Positions 1-6,657 of a stretch of DNA of 62,318 nucleotides are shown one piece after another. This DNA is from an uncultured bacterium (GTDB lineage: Bacteria; Oederibacteriota; PGYV01; Palsa-1178): NCBI GenBank assembly GCA_937889595.1, contig CALAOR010000089.1, forward strand, positions 92,548 through 154,865. The letters are read 5' to 3'. The notes beneath the pieces were generated by a model, which was not told the origin of the DNA, ran no database searches, and saw nothing but the letters and a program-made list of their open reading frames with translations. The translations under genes and the position numbers were made by a program. Each line of letters opens with the position of its first letter. Positions within the stretch are counted from its first letter, which is position 1.

Positions 1-21
1 GGATAATATTTGTCGGATCAT

Positions 22-58
22 AAAGTCCGGCGTGTAAAGCGCCGGACTTTTATTTCCT
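22..58 (+). terminator. Intrinsic terminator of an upstream gene
   Basis: A perfect 11-bp stem (22-32 with 40-50) and 7-nt loop are followed by a T-rich stretch. It would end a transcript that enters from outside the window, so the gene at 78 probably has its own promoter or depends on read-through. Confidence 0.8.
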
Positions 59-77
59 TAAGGAAGGAGGGCCTAAA

Positions 78-503
78 ATGAAAAAAATCATGATTGCGGT
101 ATTGGCCATGGTATTTATGGCGTCAATCGCGTTTGCGGAAGAACAAACGGCGGCTACACCGTCCAATGTAGCGACTTCAGTTACAAACGCGGTAGCTACT
201 GCTGTCTCGGGAACCGCTGCAACTGCAAAAAAGTATTCTAAAAAGGCAAAGCAGGTTAAAAGAACCGTGGAAAAGAGCGCTGTAAAAGATGCGGCAACTG
301 TTACAACAACGGCCAAGGCTGTAAGCGAAGCAGTGACCAAAAATGCAGCAGAAATTGCTGAAAAATCAAAAGAAGCGGTGGATAATACAGCCGGCAAAAT
401 TGCGCCTGTAGAGACAAATATAGTGATCGCTGAAAGTACAAAAGTAATAATGCCGTTGGAAACAAGGGAAGCAACTCCAGGGACAAAAGAAATATCTAAA
501 TAA
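78..503 (+). CDS. Small secreted Ala/Lys/Thr-rich protein
   Basis: A 141-residue protein of unrecognised family. Residues 1-20 form a signal peptide (MKK start, hydrophobic core, AFA cleavage site), so the mature protein is exported. The rest is low complexity: Ala, Thr, Val and Lys dominate, with a very basic patch near residues 53-72 and an amphipathic pattern after it. A strong ribosome site (AAGGAGG, about 61-69) precedes the ATG. The gene stands alone between two strong terminators. Two other small genes here (11214 and 14846) share this layout: MKK signal peptide, basic Ala/Pro-rich mature part and single-gene transcription unit. Function is unknown; an envelope- or polymer-binding role is a guess from composition. 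Confidence 0.75.
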   Translation: MKKIMIAVLAMVFMASIAFAEEQTAATPSNVATSVTNAVATAVSGTAATAKKYSKKAKQVKRTVEKSAVKDAATVTTTAKAVSEAVTKNAAEIAEKSKEAVDNTAGKIAPVETNIVIAESTKVIMPLETREATPGTKEISK

Positions 504-540
504 AAGCAATTCAAGGCATGGCTCGATCTTTAGCTTATGT

Positions 541-575
541 AAAGCCCGGTGTTTTAAAACACCGGGCTTTATGCG
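541..575 (+). terminator. Intrinsic terminator
   Basis: A 30-base perfect palindrome (541-555 with 556-570), with AAAG/CTTT ends and a GC-rich middle. It sits 38 nt after the stop of the small secreted protein and is followed by a short T-rich stretch. Confidence 0.8.
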
Positions 576-644
576 TTTTATAGCCCGACATTTCCGTTTC
601 CCGCATTATCCTGCATGCTTCCTGTATGCCTTTGTACTTATCCC

Positions 645-672
645 TTGATTTGCCTTTATTCAATGCTATAAT
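645..672 (+). promoter_or_regulatory. Sigma-70-type promoter of lspA
   Basis: TTGATT (645-650), 16-nt spacer, TATAAT (667-672). The lspA ATG is at 679, so transcription should begin at or within a base or two of the start codon. No Shine-Dalgarno sequence fits between them, which points to a leaderless mRNA. Confidence 0.65.
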
Positions 673-678
673 GCTTCC

Positions 679-1185
679 ATGAAAAAAATACTATTGATAT
701 TATCCGCCCTTGCCGTTATCGCGGCAAACATAGGCTGTGACCAGGCAAGCAAACAGTACGCGAGGAAGCATTTTAAAGGCAGGCCGGTTATCAGTTTTGC
801 CGGGGATACAATAGTCATTGTTTACGCGGAAAACAGCGGGGGATTTTTAAGCCTTGGCTCCAGGATGAAACAGCCCTTAAAAAATTCTATCATGATAATC
901 ATACCCATAGCCGCCATTTTTTTGGCCCTTGTTTTCATATTTTCCAGCAAACATTTGTCAAATCTTGAATTGTTCCTGCTTTGCAGCGTATCAGGCGGCG
1001 GCATCAGCAATATTTATGACCGTATTACACATAAGGGCCTGGTAACCGATTTTTTGAATGTAGGCATAGGGCCCGTAAGGACCGGGATATTTAACCTTGC
1101 GGATATGGCGATCCTGTTTGGGCTGATCCTTTTAGTGCTGATACAGATAGGGAAAAAGCCGGAAAATGCGGCGCATGAAACTTAA
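679..1185 (+). CDS. lspA: Signal peptidase II (prolipoprotein signal peptidase)
   Basis: Inner-membrane aspartyl protease that removes the signal peptide of lipid-modified prolipoproteins. The 168 residues match the usual family length. Family motifs appear in order: CDQASK (20-25), ENSGGFLSLG (51-60), GGGISNIYDR (106-115), VTDF with Asp124, and FNLADMAI with Asp142. Asp124 and Asp142 correspond to the catalytic pair. Four membrane segments are expected and visible (about 4-20, 70-89, 95-108, 143-158). The window encodes at least seven lipobox proteins that would be substrates. The 3' end overlaps the next gene by 20 nt. The start has no Shine-Dalgarno site and lies at the predicted transcription start. 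Confidence 0.93.
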   Translation: MKKILLILSALAVIAANIGCDQASKQYARKHFKGRPVISFAGDTIVIVYAENSGGFLSLGSRMKQPLKNSIMIIIPIAAIFLALVFIFSSKHLSNLELFLLCSVSGGGISNIYDRITHKGLVTDFLNVGIGPVRTGIFNLADMAILFGLILLVLIQIGKKPENAAHET

Positions 1186-1540
1186 AAAGGAAAATATAGA
1201 TTTTACATGCCAAAAATGCGGGGATTGCTGCAGGGTTGACGGATATGTATTCCTGAAAAAAGAGGACAGCAGGGCGATTATGGACTATCTTGAAATCGGC
1301 AAAGATGAATTTAAAAATAAATTTACGGACTGGTTCCTGTTCCTGGGCAGGGTATTAAAGCTTGACTCGGAAGGATGCTGTTTTTTGATAGACGGACGGT
1401 GCATAATATACCCGGCGAGGCCCGTTCAATGCAGGACTTTCCCCTACTGGGACAGGGTGCTCAAAAACGAAAAGGAATGGGAATACATATCCAAATACTG
1501 TCGCGGGGCAAAGGCGGCAAGGATAAATAAACAGGGATAA
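1166..1540 (+). CDS. YkgJ-family Cys-cluster protein (Fe/Zn-binding)
   Basis: A 124-residue cytoplasmic protein of the YkgJ/UPF0153 family, thought to bind iron or zinc through conserved cysteines. Visible signature: C15-x2-C18-x2-CC21-22 near the N-terminus, then GCCF, a later Cys followed by IYPARP, and QCRTFPYW, the characteristic C-rich 'CxFL...C.IY..RP..CR.FP' pattern. The physiological reaction is not established for this family. It overlaps the end of lspA by 20 nt in another frame, so the two are translationally coupled. An alternative start is the Met codon at 1175 (MKLKKENID), which would remove three residues. Confidence 0.8.
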   Translation: MRRMKLKKENIDFTCQKCGDCCRVDGYVFLKKEDSRAIMDYLEIGKDEFKNKFTDWFLFLGRVLKLDSEGCCFLIDGRCIIYPARPVQCRTFPYWDRVLKNEKEWEYISKYCRGAKAARINKQG

Positions 1541-1578
1541 AGAGTCCTTTCGGCTCTTTGATTTTAAAGGAGGATATA

Positions 1579-2658
1579 ATGAACAGGATTGTTTTTATTT
1601 CATTCGGTATCATATCATTGTCGGTAATACTTGCGGGCTGTACCCAATTAATACGGACAGGCGCGTCAGCACTTGTTCCCGCTGATGACGCGAATATCTT
1701 ATACACAGGCAGGGTTGATTTTTCCGATCCAAAGGCGCCCCGTTTTGACTGGCCCGGCATCCTGATCACGGCCAATTTTGAAGGCCCTTATATAGGCGCA
1801 AAAATCACGGACGGCAATAATGACTATAACATATTCATAGACGGGAAACAGGCGGGCGTGCTGGTCACCAGACCCGGAATAAAAGAATATACGCTGGCTG
1901 AAAATTTAGGCGCGGGGGCGCACCTTTTGATCCTGTCCAGGCGCACTGAAGGCTATCAGGGTATGGCTGTATTTGAAGGCCTGCTTCTGGACAAGGGTGC
2001 AAAACTGCTGCTTCCGCCGGCAAGGCCGGGGCGAAGGATCGAGTTCATAGGGGATTCCATAACCGTGGGGTTCGGCGTGGAAGGCCCGGGGATAAAGTGC
2101 CCGTCTGAAAGGGAATTCAAGAATAACTGGAAAGCTTTCAGCGCGGTCTCCGCGAAGGAACTTGGGGCGGAATACCATATCATAGCCATATCAGGCAGGG
2201 GCCTTGTCAAGGATTGGGGTGAAAAGACAAGCGTGTCACCCGAACCAATGCCCTCCTTTTTCGACAGGACGCTCCAGAACAATCCGAAAATAAAGTGGGA
2301 TTTCAGGTCATGGACGCCTGACGCCGTGGTCATCAACCTCGGCACAAACGATTATTCCGCTCCGCCTTATCCTGATGAAGCTGTGTTTGTGAAGGCTTAT
2401 GAAAAACTTATAAATACCGTCAGGGAAAAATACCCGCAGGTGCATATTTTTATCTGTAACGGGCCCGCCCAGTCGCCGCCGTTCGAAAAATACCTGGCTG
2501 AAGCGCTGGGTTCATTCAATGACAAGAAAATCCACAGGGTGGAATTAGGCAGGCTGGCTGATGAAGAACTGGGTTGCGACTGGCACCCGAACGAAGCCGG
2601 GGCAAAAAGGCTGGCAAAGGAATTGGTCCAGACCGTAAAACCCGCGATGGGTTGGTAG
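1579..2658 (+). CDS. SGNH/GDSL esterase lipoprotein (carbohydrate esterase 2-like)
   Basis: A 359-residue lipoprotein. Residues 1-20 are a signal peptide ending in the lipobox LAGC (Cys21). Residues about 45-145 form a beta-sandwich-like N-domain as in carbohydrate esterase family 2. The SGNH hydrolase domain follows, with GDSIT (Ser160 nucleophile), the glycine block near 205-210, GTND (255-258) and DWHP (Asp334, His336). Known relatives deacetylate plant or microbial polysaccharides, so a cell-surface deacetylase is the best guess. The ATG at 1579 is chosen over an upstream frame extension because AAGGAGG (1567-1573) lies 5 nt before it and the signal peptide starts there. Substrate is not readable from sequence. 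Confidence 0.85.
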   Translation: MNRIVFISFGIISLSVILAGCTQLIRTGASALVPADDANILYTGRVDFSDPKAPRFDWPGILITANFEGPYIGAKITDGNNDYNIFIDGKQAGVLVTRPGIKEYTLAENLGAGAHLLILSRRTEGYQGMAVFEGLLLDKGAKLLLPPARPGRRIEFIGDSITVGFGVEGPGIKCPSEREFKNNWKAFSAVSAKELGAEYHIIAISGRGLVKDWGEKTSVSPEPMPSFFDRTLQNNPKIKWDFRSWTPDAVVINLGTNDYSAPPYPDEAVFVKAYEKLINTVREKYPQVHIFICNGPAQSPPFEKYLAEALGSFNDKKIHRVELGRLADEELGCDWHPNEAGAKRLAKELVQTVKPAMGW

Positions 2659-2722
2659 CCTGGAAATCGCAATAGAGTATGGTTTGCATATCGCGTTTTT
2701 CGGGATTCGTCCCATGATTGAC
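2658..2722. repeat. Dispersed intergenic repeat, intact copy
   Basis: This 65-bp stretch begins at the stop codon of the esterase gene. Its two halves recur, in the same order and orientation, at 29652-29685 and 29923-29955, where about 237 bp separate them. Shared blocks are GCCTGGAAATCGC, GAGTATGGTTTGCATA and ATCGCGTTTTTCGGG, then GATTGAC. Confidence 0.6.
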
Positions 2723-2806
2723 CCGGCACGATTCTTCTGATATAGTATGATTAGCATCAAACCGTAGTAAAAGCAGATGTTAGTGAGACAAAATTAAGAG
2801 GCTAAA

Positions 2807-3922
2807 ATGACTGAAAATGAAAAATTGATAAAAGCGGCCAATAATGGGGACCTGGAAGGGGTAAAAGCGGCTGTTGCAGCTGGGGCGGATGACCTTAAAG
2901 CGGCAATGCGGGCCGCGGGAAAAGGCAATCACCTGGAAATAAACAGGTTTTTGATGGAAAAAGGCGCAAATGGCTATGACCAGCTTTTGGCAGTGATGGC
3001 TTCCATGGGGAATATCGGTATGATGGAAAGCCTCATGGAAAGCGGCGCAGATGACCTTGAATGGGCGCTCTTTGAAGCGGCAAAAAACGGGCGCATTAAA
3101 GCCGCTAAGTTTTTGATCGAGAACGGCGCGGCCAACTATGACGAGTGCGTGGAACAGGCCGTGAAAAACAACTTCCCTGAAACCGCCGGCCTTATAAAAG
3201 ACTACCGCAATAAAATAAGAAAACCCCATAAGCTTACCCAAAACGAAAAACTCTTTCTGGCCGCAAAACAAGGGGACACAGAGGGAGTGTTCCTGGCGAT
3301 ACACAAAGGGGCGCGTGAATTAAACAGGGCGCTTAACAGAGCGGCCAGGGGCGGCCGCCTGGAAACAGCAAAGGTCCTTATAGTAAAAGGCGCGGATGAT
3401 TATGAGGGAGCTTTGGGTTCCGCGTCCGAAGCCGGCCATGCGGATATGGTAAAACTGCTGCTTGAAAAAGGTCCAAAAGTAATCATGCCGGATTCAGGCA
3501 TGGAAACAATGCTGCAAAAAGCCGCAAAGCGCGGGCATACGGAAGTTGTGGGCCTCCTTTTAAATACAGGCTGGTTCATGTCATATGACCAAAAACAAGC
3601 CATTAAAAGCGCGGCCCGGGGCGGGCATAGGGAAACAGTAATGCTTCTTATGGAAAAAGGAAACATAAGTTTTTACGTAGCCATGGAAATATCACAGGAA
3701 CAGGGGAACCTGGACGCGGTTAAAATGATGTTGGAATACGGAAAATGCGACCTGGACGAAGCGCTGACAACCGCAGCAGGCGGCGGGAACCTGGATATTG
3801 TGAAATTACTGGTAGAAAAAGGTGCGGGTAATTTTGACCGGGGCATTAAAGAGGCTTTAAGCAACAAGCAGGAGGAAATAGCGGAATTTTTGTGGAAATT
3901 GACGGGAGAAAAGGAAGATTGA
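2807..3922 (+). CDS. Ankyrin-repeat protein
   Basis: A 371-residue protein built almost wholly of ankyrin-like repeats of about 33 residues. Recurrent features are 'A-A-x-x-G-x-L/H-x-x-x-x-x-L-L-x-x-G-A-D-D'. Two blocks (about 1-135 and 155-365) are joined by a basic linker near 136-150, and both blocks begin with a similar 'NEKL..AA..GD.EGV' unit, which suggests an internal duplication. There is no signal peptide or membrane segment, so it is probably a cytoplasmic scaffold for protein contacts; the partner is unknown. A GAGG ribosome site precedes the ATG. Repeats deviate from consensus in the TPLH position, so this is a divergent ankyrin array. Confidence 0.85.
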   Translation: MTENEKLIKAANNGDLEGVKAAVAAGADDLKAAMRAAGKGNHLEINRFLMEKGANGYDQLLAVMASMGNIGMMESLMESGADDLEWALFEAAKNGRIKAAKFLIENGAANYDECVEQAVKNNFPETAGLIKDYRNKIRKPHKLTQNEKLFLAAKQGDTEGVFLAIHKGARELNRALNRAARGGRLETAKVLIVKGADDYEGALGSASEAGHADMVKLLLEKGPKVIMPDSGMETMLQKAAKRGHTEVVGLLLNTGWFMSYDQKQAIKSAARGGHRETVMLLMEKGNISFYVAMEISQEQGNLDAVKMMLEYGKCDLDEALTTAAGGGNLDIVKLLVEKGAGNFDRGIKEALSNKQEEIAEFLWKLTGEKED

Positions 3923-4191
3923 GGTCTATATGGGAAGGAATGTGTCAAAGTTTACAGCGGTCATAATTTTCAAATCTACTTAACCACATATTGTCCCGCT
4001 ATTTTATTTATTTCCTTCTTTGTTTTTCTTGCTCTCCGCTATTTCCCTGACCACTCTTGATATTGTCATTGTGTGGTTTGCCGTCGCATTCACAAGCATA
4101 ATGGTCCAAAAGCTCACCGCTCAGCTTTAATTTCACTTTAGTTTTATCCCAGCTTTGGCGAATATAAAATAAACCATGTGAAAAATAGCAC
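3923..4191. other. Intergenic region with a possible short minus-strand remnant
   Basis: No convincing gene. On the minus strand a GTG-started frame (4117 down to 4004, 37 residues) ends in a basic amphipathic helix (ISRVVREIAESKKNKEGNK) and could be the tail of a lost gene. No ribosome site supports it. Confidence 0.3.
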
Positions 4192-4236
4192 TTGACATTA
4201 TTTCTGTGTTGCGGTATATATAAGTTAAGAAACTTA
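4192..4236 (+). promoter_or_regulatory. Promoter and dyad operator of the sulfur/Hdr operon
   Basis: TTGACA (4192-4197), 17-nt spacer, TATATA (4215-4220): a near-consensus sigma-70 promoter. Directly after the -10 box lies an inverted repeat, TAAGTT (4221-4226) and AACTTA (4231-4236). It overlaps the expected transcription start and is a natural binding site for the ArsR-family regulator encoded 27 nt further on. Autoregulation is inferred from this arrangement. Confidence 0.75.
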
Positions 4237-4262
4237 TTAACTCTTTAACATAGGGGGCGGCC

Positions 4263-4586
4263 ATGGAGATAAACAAGGATATAATCAAGATGCAGTCGGA
4301 AATATGCAAAACTTTTTCAAATCCGTATAGGATGCACATGGTAAAACTGCTTTGCATCAGGGATATGTCGGCTTCGGAACTTTTAAAGGAAACCGGAATG
4401 TCAAAGGCGAATTTGTCCCAGCACATGTCCGTACTTGTGAGCAAAGGCGCGGTTCGGTCCAGGCGCCAGGGCGTAAGCGTTTATTACAGCCTCACGGATA
4501 AGAAAATAGGGCAGGCCTGCAGCCTTATGCAGGAAGTGGTAGTTAATATGATAAAAAAGAACAGCAAACTGATATCAAAAATATAG
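4263..4586 (+). CDS. ArsR-family winged-helix transcriptional regulator
   Basis: A 107-residue DNA-binding repressor. The fold is clear: helix about 10-32 (FSNPYRMHMVKLL), the helix-turn-helix around 35-62 (MSASELLKETGMSKANLSQH) and the wing at 70-85 (RRQGVSVYYSL). The arsenic-type CVC site is absent, so this is probably not a metal-arsenic sensor. Cys17, Cys32 and Cys80 could serve thiol or sulfide sensing, as in sulfur-responsive ArsR proteins; this is inference. It is the first gene of a seven-gene downstream run (TusA to DsrE2) and lies just behind a promoter with a dyad at the start site, so it likely controls the whole operon. Confidence 0.88.
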   Translation: MEINKDIIKMQSEICKTFSNPYRMHMVKLLCIRDMSASELLKETGMSKANLSQHMSVLVSKGAVRSRRQGVSVYYSLTDKKIGQACSLMQEVVVNMIKKNSKLISKI

Positions 4587-4598
4587 GGAGGTTTTATC

Positions 4599-4853
4599 AT
4601 GACACAGGATGAATTGAAAGCTTTGAAAGCCGACAAAGTGATAGACGCGAGGGGTTCCTCGTGCCCGGGCCCGCTTTTAGAGGCAAAAAAAGGCATAGGT
4701 TCGGTATCGGTCGGGCAGATCATTGAAATACTCGCGAACGATCCCGGCACAAAAAAGGACATACCGGCATGGGCTGCGAAGATCGGGCAGGAATCGCTCG
4801 GCGTTATAGAAGAACCCACGCATGACAGGGTGTTTGTTAAAAGACTGAAATAA
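4599..4853 (+). CDS. tusA: TusA-family sulfur carrier
   Basis: An 84-residue TusA/SirA-type protein. It carries the hallmark DARGSSCPGPLLEAKK block, where the Cys of the CPxP motif (Cys22) would hold a persulfide. These small proteins accept sulfane sulfur and pass it to partner enzymes. It sits 12 nt after the ArsR regulator with an excellent GGGAGG ribosome site and is followed by Hdr/Qmo-type genes. With DsrE2 at the operon end, this suggests a sulfur-relay role in energy metabolism rather than tRNA thiolation; the family alone cannot distinguish these. Confidence 0.88.
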   Translation: MTQDELKALKADKVIDARGSSCPGPLLEAKKGIGSVSVGQIIEILANDPGTKKDIPAWAAKIGQESLGVIEEPTHDRVFVKRLK

Positions 4854-4936
4854 TTACAATTACTAATCTCTAATTACTAATTACAACCAGAGTTCTAATC
4901 CTTAATTTGTAATTAGTCATTGGTAATTAGTAATTA
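4851..4936. repeat. AT-rich heptamer-repeat hairpin
   Basis: Left arm (4851-4886) is made of 7-nt units such as TACTAAT. The right arm (4905-4936) is the inverse, with units such as GTAATTA. About 18 nt of non-repeat sequence separates them, so the transcript could fold into a long imperfect hairpin. It lies inside the operon, between tusA and the MvhD-like gene. Confidence 0.7.
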
Positions 4937-4948
4937 AAAGGAATCTAA

Positions 4949-5374
4949 ATGGCACACACTATTGAAAACCAAGGCGCGGTAAAAAACAAGATTCTGTTGA
5001 TAACCATGGCCCGCAGTTCCTACCTTGCGGCCGACGCGCTTGGGCAGCTTCATCTTGAATACCCCGCGGGCGTGTATATCATAAAAACTCTTTATCCCGG
5101 GATATTGCCGTCATATTTTTACGTTGATTCTCTTGAAAAGGGCATTGACGGCATCATAATCGCCGCGGCAGGGGCCGATTGCCCCGTAGAGGATTCCTAT
5201 AAACAACTTGCGTCCACGGTAAAGAAAACATATGAGGAACTTACCGCGAAAAAAATAAACGTTAAAAGGCTCAGGCTTACTGCCATATGTTCAGTATGCA
5301 CAAATGCGCTTTTAAAGGAAATAAACAATATGTCGGAACTTATCACAAAAGAAAAACTGGAAGGCCGGCTATGA
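4949..5374 (+). CDS. MvhD/FlpD-like protein lacking most cluster cysteines
   Basis: A 141-residue protein matching the fold pattern of the MvhD (hydrogenase delta subunit) family, which passes electrons to HdrA. The 'SSYLAADALGQLHLEYP', 'GIDGIIIAAAGADCP' and 'INVKRLRLTAI' stretches align with MvhD landmarks. MvhD proteins normally have CxxC near the N-terminus, a Cys in the second strand and a GCHxxxCH motif. Here the first positions are Met-Ala-Arg-Ser and the second is Tyr-Pro. Only Cys77 of the third motif remains, plus a CSVC pair near 114-117. The [2Fe-2S] cluster is therefore probably lost or rearranged. Its end overlaps the next ATG (ATGA), showing coupling to the HdrA-like protein. 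Confidence 0.65.
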   Translation: MAHTIENQGAVKNKILLITMARSSYLAADALGQLHLEYPAGVYIIKTLYPGILPSYFYVDSLEKGIDGIIIAAAGADCPVEDSYKQLASTVKKTYEELTAKKINVKRLRLTAICSVCTNALLKEINNMSELITKEKLEGRL

Positions 5375-6657
5375 AAAAATACCACACGGTTGTTATAGGC
5401 GCGGGCATAGCGGGCATGGAGACTGCGATAAACCTGGGGAACCAGGGTTACAAAGTGCTCCTCGTGGAAAAGGAAGCTTCCATCGGAGGCAATATGATAG
5501 CGCTTTCCAAAGTATTTCCCACGCTCGACTGTTCATCGTGCATTACAACGCCGAAAATGTCCGAAGCCTCACATCATGATAATATAGAGATCATGACCTA
5601 TACCAAAGCAATTTCCGTGATAAAAGAAGGCCCGGAATTTAACGTGAAGCTCAATAAAAAACCAAGGTATGTCGACGAGAAAACATGCATAGGGTGCAAG
5701 AAGTGCGAGGAAGTCTGTCCCGTATATGCGAAGCATGAATTTGAAAGGGAAACAGGCTCGAGAAAAGCCATATGCATACCTTATACGACTGCGATCCCGC
5801 AGATAGCGGTCCTTGACCCTGATACCTGCATGCAGTGCGGCAAATGTTATGACGCTTGCCCGACAGAGCCCAAGTCCATCGTTTTTGACCAGGAAGCCGT
5901 TGAATTGGAGGTGAAAGCCTCCTCGGTGGTCATGTCCACGGGTTTTACGCTGACAGCAAAGGACAGGAAAAAAGAATATATAAACGGGTCTGAAAAAAAT
6001 ATAATAACGGCTTTCCAGATGGAGCGCCTGCTCGCGCCAAGCGGGCCGTTCGGTTCGGTCATGAGGCCTTCCGACGGCAAGGCCCCGGAAAATGTGGCTT
6101 TTGTTTTATGCGCGCATTCCAGGGACAGATCCATCGGCGTGCCTTATTGCTCGCGCGTCTGCTGCATGTATTCCATAAAGCAGGCCATGCTGCTCTCCGG
6201 AGCGCTGCCGCTTTGCGACATCACGCTTTACTACATGGATATCAGGGCATTCGGCAAGGGATATGAGCAGTTTTACCGCAATGCAGAGGCCATGGGCATA
6301 AAATTTATAAAAGCCAAAGTGGCTAAGATGAGCGAAGATAAGGACGGCATTGTGGAGATGAAAATAGAGGAGATAGAATCCACAGGCGCGCCTGTCAGCG
6401 TAAAACATGACCTTGTCATAATGGCAAACGGGATATTGCCGGGCGCTGAACCTGGAAAAATGGCTTCAATAAACACGGATGAATACGGCTTTATAAGCCA
6501 GGAAAAAATGAAGTACGACCCTACTGCGACCAATATCGACGGGATCTATTTTTCCGGAACCGCGGCCGGACCCAAGGATATAGTGGACACCATAGCCGAA
6601 GCGGGCGCCGCGGCGATGAAGGCGGCTAATTACATCACACACGGAGCGGGAAAATGA
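5371..6657 (+). CDS. HdrA/QmoA-type FAD and [4Fe-4S] oxidoreductase subunit
   Basis: A 428-residue flavoprotein of the HdrA/QmoA family, a soluble electron-transfer subunit. The Rossmann FAD motif GAGIAGME (10-17) starts at the N-terminus, followed by the family block IGGNM near 38-42 and CSSC (54-57). An inserted ferredoxin domain has two intact 4-Cys sets: C106/109/112/116 and C153/156/159/163. It is short, like QmoA, and lacks the extra N-terminal HdrA domain. The ATG at 5371 is chosen over an earlier in-frame Met because it forms an ATGA overlap with the upstream stop and begins directly at the FAD fold. It likely pairs with the next HdrA-like subunit. Confidence 0.85.
   Translation: MKKYHTVVIGAGIAGMETAINLGNQGYKVLLVEKEASIGGNMIALSKVFPTLDCSSCITTPKMSEASHHDNIEIMTYTKAISVIKEGPEFNVKLNKKPRYVDEKTCIGCKKCEEVCPVYAKHEFERETGSRKAICIPYTTAIPQIAVLDPDTCMQCGKCYDACPTEPKSIVFDQEAVELEVKASSVVMSTGFTLTAKDRKKEYINGSEKNIITAFQMERLLAPSGPFGSVMRPSDGKAPENVAFVLCAHSRDRSIGVPYCSRVCCMYSIKQAMLLSGALPLCDITLYYMDIRAFGKGYEQFYRNAEAMGIKFIKAKVAKMSEDKDGIVEMKIEEIESTGAPVSVKHDLVIMANGILPGAEPGKMASINTDEYGFISQEKMKYDPTATNIDGIYFSGTAAGPKDIVDTIAEAGAAAMKAANYITHGAGK

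Noticed and set aside
4263-4586. First ArsR-family gene as an arsenic sensor
   Set aside because: The CVC arsenite site is absent and the downstream genes are sulfur-related; only the regulator at 32846 has the arsenic motif.
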